DNA of 64,000 bases, from NCBI RefSeq assembly GCF_943193135.1, contig NZ_CALPCZ010000003.1:62001-126000 (forward strand). The letters run 5' to 3'. The notes under the pieces were generated by a model. The model worked only from the letters and a program-made list of their open reading frames with translations. It was not told where the DNA came from and did no database searches. Positions 61,090-64,000 of this stretch are shown here, piece by piece (within the stretch, counting starts at the first letter, position 1; every line of letters begins with the position of its first letter). A program made the translations under genes and the position numbers. This stretch comes from Odoribacter lunatus. GTDB taxonomy: Bacteria; Bacteroidota; Bacteroidia; Bacteroidales; Marinifilaceae.

Positions 61090-61353
61090 ATGGCAAAGAT
61101 TACGGTTCAAAATACAGACATTAGTGTTGTCAAGCACAACGATGAAGATTATATCAGCCTTACAGATATGGCACGAAGTCAACTGCAAGAGCATATTATC
61201 TTCCGTTGGCTTAGTCTTAAAAGTACTATCGAGTATCTTGGTAAATGGGAAATGCTATATAATCCTGATTTTAATTGTACCGAATTCGGTATAATTCATC
61301 AGATGAGTGTATTGGAAAGCAGTGATAATGGAAACCGAAAATTATTAAGATGA
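61090..61353 (+). pseudogene. Truncated KilA-N domain protein
   Basis: This is an 87-residue frame beginning MAKITVQNTDISVVKHNDED with the KilA-N pattern YISLTDMARSQLQEHIIFRW. KilA-N proteins of this type are usually two to three times longer. Here the frame stops after DNGNRKLLR and a terminator follows, with no continuation in another frame. Probably a deletion remnant, though it has an intact promoter and terminator and could still make a short protein. Confidence 0.65.
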
Positions 61354-61377
61354 TTGTAATTCGTCCGGCAATCATTG

Positions 61378-61405
61378 AAAAAAGGGGGAATCTTCCCCCT
61401 TTTTT
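61378..61405 (+). terminator. Terminator after KilA-N fragment
   Basis: A perfect 13-bp stem AAAAAAGGGGGAA with its inverted copy, running into T residues. Confidence 0.8.
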
Positions 61406-61419
61406 CTTAATTGGATTTG

Positions 61420-61479
61420 TTATCGGATTTCAGCACCCAGTTGGTGTTGGTAGTTGCCGATGAGTTTGTTCATGATTTT
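61420..61479 (-). repeat. Displaced 60-bp copy of the pheT 3' end
   Basis: 60 bp matching 62947-63006 at 57 positions, including the pheT stop codon and its last 19 codons. It is in direct orientation, 1.5 kb from the true gene end. Confidence 0.85.
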
Positions 61480-61562
61480 CATCTTCGTTAAAGTTGTAGA
61501 TTTGGTTTTGTTGTATACTTTTACGAACTTTGTCGAAAGTATCAATTATTAATTTATCATCA

Positions 61563-62468
61563 ATGAACAATATAGTTAGCATACCCAATGTTTGTAGAGA
61601 TGAGAGGATTGGGAGTGCTTTCAATCATTTGTTCCGTTTGATACATCAAGTAGAATGTATCGATGATGATAATGTTGTTTGGGATTTTAGTGAATGTTCA
61701 TTTTTTCATCCATTTTTCTTATTCCCGCTTGCTTTATATAAAGATACTTGTGAAAAGAATGTGATATTCAAAAATATGTCATCTTACCTTCAGGAATATT
61801 CCAAATTGATATATTTTGAAGATTTGTTGCATATACGTAAAGATACTTGCATAGAAGATATATTGAATGGATATATGAATAAGACCTATATACCTATATG
61901 TAAGTTTGATTTATGTATTACGAATATAGATGGTTTGCAATCTTGTATACAAAAGATAATAGAATCTCAGTGTAATGCTGATAAAAGAATAACGACTCCA
62001 TTGTCATATTTTCTTGGAGAATTGATATGTAATATAAGCCAACATTCGGATAGTGTTCATGGCTATATATACTCACAATACATACATCAGGAAAAGTGTA
62101 TTGATATGTGTATTGCAGATTCTGGTATTACTATTTTAGGTAGTTATGTGAAAACCAGGAAGTATCTAAATGAAATAGGGGATGACGATGCCATTGCTAT
62201 TAAAAAGGCTAATGAAGGATATTCAACAAAAGATTTACCAAATAGCGAAAGCAGAGGATATGGTATATCTTCTACCAAAAAGATGCTTGTGGATGGATTA
62301 GGAGGCGCTTTCTTTATGTTGTCCGGCGGAGGTTTTCATCGTCATTCAGACTCAAAAAGTGATTATATAAAATTGCCTCCTTCTATAAATTGGAATGGCA
62401 CGATTATATTAATGAGAATACCTATTGAAGTCCCAGTTGATTTCAGTTATGAAAAATATGTAGGATAA
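61563..62468 (+). CDS. STAS-like/GHKL ATPase protein
   Basis: The protein has 301 residues from ATG 61563. The N-terminal part (DDNVVWDFSECSFFHPFFLF) looks like a STAS-like fold. The C-terminal part is a GHKL-type ATPase of the histidine kinase/anti-sigma-factor kind: N box FLGELICNISQHSD (~153), G1 box CIADSGITI (~189) and G2 box ESRGYGISSTKKML (~231). No phospho-accepting His domain is seen. Paired with a STAS-like protein 6 bp downstream, so likely a partner-switching or regulatory module. The A+T-rich DNA and flanking pheT repeats suggest recent arrival. Confidence 0.82.
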   Translation: MNNIVSIPNVCRDERIGSAFNHLFRLIHQVECIDDDNVVWDFSECSFFHPFFLFPLALYKDTCEKNVIFKNMSSYLQEYSKLIYFEDLLHIRKDTCIEDILNGYMNKTYIPICKFDLCITNIDGLQSCIQKIIESQCNADKRITTPLSYFLGELICNISQHSDSVHGYIYSQYIHQEKCIDMCIADSGITILGSYVKTRKYLNEIGDDDAIAIKKANEGYSTKDLPNSESRGYGISSTKKMLVDGLGGAFFMLSGGGFHRHSDSKSDYIKLPPSINWNGTIILMRIPIEVPVDFSYEKYVG

Positions 62469-62473
62469 TTAAA

Positions 62474-62833
62474 ATGGGAATTATGGAAAGCAATGTAATA
62501 AAAATATCTTCATTGATTAGTAGCGATGTTCGTTCCCGTTCTAATGCAGATATAGTAAGGAACGCTATGATGAGAATGTCTGATAAGGCAATACTTGATT
62601 TTTCTGGAGTATCTTTCGTTTCAAGGTCTTTTTCTGACGAGTTGTGTTCTGTTGTTGAACATTTTCATAATCTGACGATAGTGATGATAAATATGTCTGA
62701 TGTTGTTCGGAATATGATAGAAATAGTAAAAAACGGGAGAAAGAATAAAAGAGTTCGTATAAATGACGAATCTGTAATAAAAGAATTTGATAATATTGAT
62801 AGTCTTCTGAAATTTTTAAATAGTGAGGCTTAA
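62474..62833 (+). CDS. STAS-like DUF4325 protein
   Basis: The protein has 119 residues (or 116 from ATG 62483). The hallmark AILDFSGVSFVSRSFSDELC (~37-56) is typical of DUF4325 STAS-like proteins. It is regularly found with GHKL ATPases and probably binds the one encoded just upstream. Biological role unknown; a small defence or stress module is possible. Confidence 0.82.
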   Translation: MGIMESNVIKISSLISSDVRSRSNADIVRNAMMRMSDKAILDFSGVSFVSRSFSDELCSVVEHFHNLTIVMINMSDVVRNMIEIVKNGRKNKRVRINDESVIKEFDNIDSLLKFLNSEA

Positions 62834-62889
62834 TCCTTGCTATTTTGCTATCTAAGGTTACATAGTTGTGGGACAACAGAGAATTTATA

Positions 62890-62927
62890 AATATCAAAGG
62901 GCACCGATTTCGGTGCCCTTTGATATT
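62890..62927. terminator. Bidirectional terminator, cassette and pheT
   Basis: A perfect 18-bp stem with a 2-nt loop (62890-62907 with 62910-62927) between convergent genes. Confidence 0.85.
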
Positions 62928-62946
62928 ATAGAAATAATGGTTTAAC

Positions 62947-63006
62947 TTATCGGATTTCAGCCCCCAATTGGTGTTGGTAGCTGCCGATGAGTTTGTTCAT
63001 GATTTT
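62947..63006 (-). repeat. 60-bp pheT 3' end, functional copy
   Basis: Partner of 61420-61479, this copy in frame with pheT. The two enclose 1,467 bp holding the ATPase and STAS-like genes. Confidence 0.85.
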
Positions 63007-64000
63007 GTCGATTTGCTTGTCCGTCAGGGTTTTTTCGTCGTCCTGTAGGGTGAAGCTGACAGCGTAGGATTTTTTGCCGGTGCCCAGCTTTTCCCCTTCG
63101 TACACGTCGAAAAGGGTCACGGATTTCAACAGTGTCTTTTCCGTTCTCAAAGCGAGTTCTTTCACTTCCTTGAAAGTGACTTTTTTATCCAGCAGCAGGG
63201 CCAGATCCCGTTTTACGGAAGGATATCTGGGCAGCGGGGTGAAAGTCGTCGTATGGTTCTTGAGGGCTTTCAGCAGGTTTTCCCAAGAGAAATCGGCATA
63301 ATAGACTTCCTGGTCGATGTCGAAGTTTTTCAGCAGTTTCCGGCTGACCGTTCCGACGGTGAGCAGGTGTTTGCCGTTCAGGGTGTAATTCAGTCCTTCC
63401 CGCAATATGTCCTGGGTGTTTTCCTCGATATTCAGCGCATCAGTTTTGAATCCTAGCCGGGAGAGTACCAGTTCGCCGCAGGCTTTCAAGGTAAAGAAAT
63501 CGCTGCGGGCTTCTTTCGTGTTCCAGGAAGCCGCGGTTTTGTTCCCCGTGAGGAAGAGTGCCAAGCGGTTTTCTTCCCGGTACTGTTTCAGGTGGTTTTC
63601 TCCGTCTTTTTTGTTGAAGGTATAGGATTTACCGAATTCGTATAATTTTAAACTGTTGTTTTTCCGGTTGATGTTATAAGCGATGGTCTCCAGTCCGCCG
63701 AACAGGAGACTCTGGCGCATGGCGTTGAGGTCGGAGCTGAGCGGGTTGTAGAGCATGACGGTGTTTTCCGGCTTGTAGGTTTCCAGTCCCTCGAAATAGG
63801 ACGCCTTGGTCAGTGAGTTGTTCATGATTTCGTTGAATCCGTTGCCGGTCAGCAGGTCGGAAATCATGTCCTTCAGCCGGTAATCGTCCGGTTTTTCCGA
63901 ATAGCTCAAGGTCGAATTGACTTTGGAGGGCACCTCGATGTTGTTAAACCCATAGATGCGCAGAATGTCTTCGATGACATCGGCTTCGCGGCGTACGTCC
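62947..64000 (-). CDS. pheT: Phenylalanine-tRNA ligase beta subunit (partial)
   Basis: The C-terminal ~350 residues are visible; the frame is open to the right edge, so the GTG at 63933 is not the start. The first visible part (DVIEDILRIYGFNNIEVPSK) is the B5 domain end, and the C-terminal FDX-ACB domain (PRYPSVKRDLALLLDK, LFDVYEGEKLGTGKKSYAVS) is complete. The last residues KLIGSYQHQLGAEIR come from the 60-bp repeat. Confidence 0.97.
   Translation of the reverse strand, partial: DVRREADVIEDILRIYGFNNIEVPSKVNSTLSYSEKPDDYRLKDMISDLLTGNGFNEIMNNSLTKASYFEGLETYKPENTVMLYNPLSSDLNAMRQSLLFGGLETIAYNINRKNNSLKLYEFGKSYTFNKKDGENHLKQYREENRLALFLTGNKTAASWNTKEARSDFFTLKACGELVLSRLGFKTDALNIEENTQDILREGLNYTLNGKHLLTVGTVSRKLLKNFDIDQEVYYADFSWENLLKALKNHTTTFTPLPRYPSVKRDLALLLDKKVTFKEVKELALRTEKTLLKSVTLFDVYEGEKLGTGKKSYAVSFTLQDDEKTLTDKQIDKIMNKLIGSYQHQLGAEIR

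Noticed and set aside
1-64000. CRISPR arrays, rRNA genes and insertion sequences
   Set aside because: No regularly spaced identical repeats, rRNA sequence or transposase frame could be recognised; the 63-bp periodicity at 58400-60780 is coding LRR sequence.

Overview
The window is chromosomal DNA of an anaerobic, gut-type member of the order Bacteroidales. Bacteroidetes-type promoters (TTTG, then TAnnTTTG) stand before rpsO, pdxA, rpsA and others. Other family signs are BACON, LRR and DUF1573 proteins, an HU-like protein of the Bacteroidales type, DUF3408/MobC mobilization genes and an IntDOT-like integrase. The gene content would fit Odoribacteraceae or a relative, but genus cannot be fixed from the sequence alone.

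Layout. (1) 1-515: the end of a helix-hairpin-helix gene and a tRNA-Lys(UUU). (2) 499-25405: a 24.9 kb integrated mobilizable element bounded by an 18-bp direct repeat of the tRNA 3' end. Its left part carries a tyrosine recombinase, two excisionase-like HTH proteins, a DUF3408 protein, a MobC-like protein and a MOBP-type relaxase. Its right end carries an AbiEi-like/AbiEii toxin-antitoxin pair. The cargo between them is the most interesting part. It has a putative invertible promoter, two Cys-rich peptides with a common leader, a radical SAM/SPASM enzyme, a LytTR regulator, FHA proteins, a PP2C phosphatase, a secreted caspase-like protease, two Asp-rich paralogues, and three large receptor-like proteins. 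Each receptor reads Ser/Thr kinase - TM - PEGA repeats - FGE/C-type-lectin fold. Their last ~35 residues vary in the manner of diversity-generating-retroelement (DGR) targets, but no reverse transcriptase or template repeat lies in the window. (3) 25499-30133, minus strand: two DUF1573 proteins and mutS2. (4) 30425-40004, plus strand: rpsO, pnp, a divergent pdxA, rpsA, rnz, a Crp/Fnr regulator, an acyltransferase and manC. (5) 40068-44807, minus strand: an S9 peptidase and a RelA-like (p)ppGpp synthetase. (6) 44965-55563, plus strand: a 1459-residue secreted protein of unknown function, then nth-lipA-lipB and two different GH20 hexosaminidases. (7) 55523-61353: a patatin, a second putative invertible promoter, an HU-like protein, a BACON/LRR lipoprotein and a truncated KilA-N gene. 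(8) 61420-64000: a two-gene ATPase + STAS-like cassette between 60-bp near-copies of the pheT 3' end, then pheT running off the edge.

How the cargo may work (inference): the PEGA/C-type-lectin ectodomains would sense a ligand outside the cytoplasmic membrane. The kinase, PP2C and FHA proteins would form a phospho-Ser/Thr circuit inside. LytTR, the caspase and the Cys-rich peptide/radical SAM pair would be outputs or effectors. A flip of the 148-bp promoter segment at 5967-6114 could switch expression of the peptide/radical SAM end.
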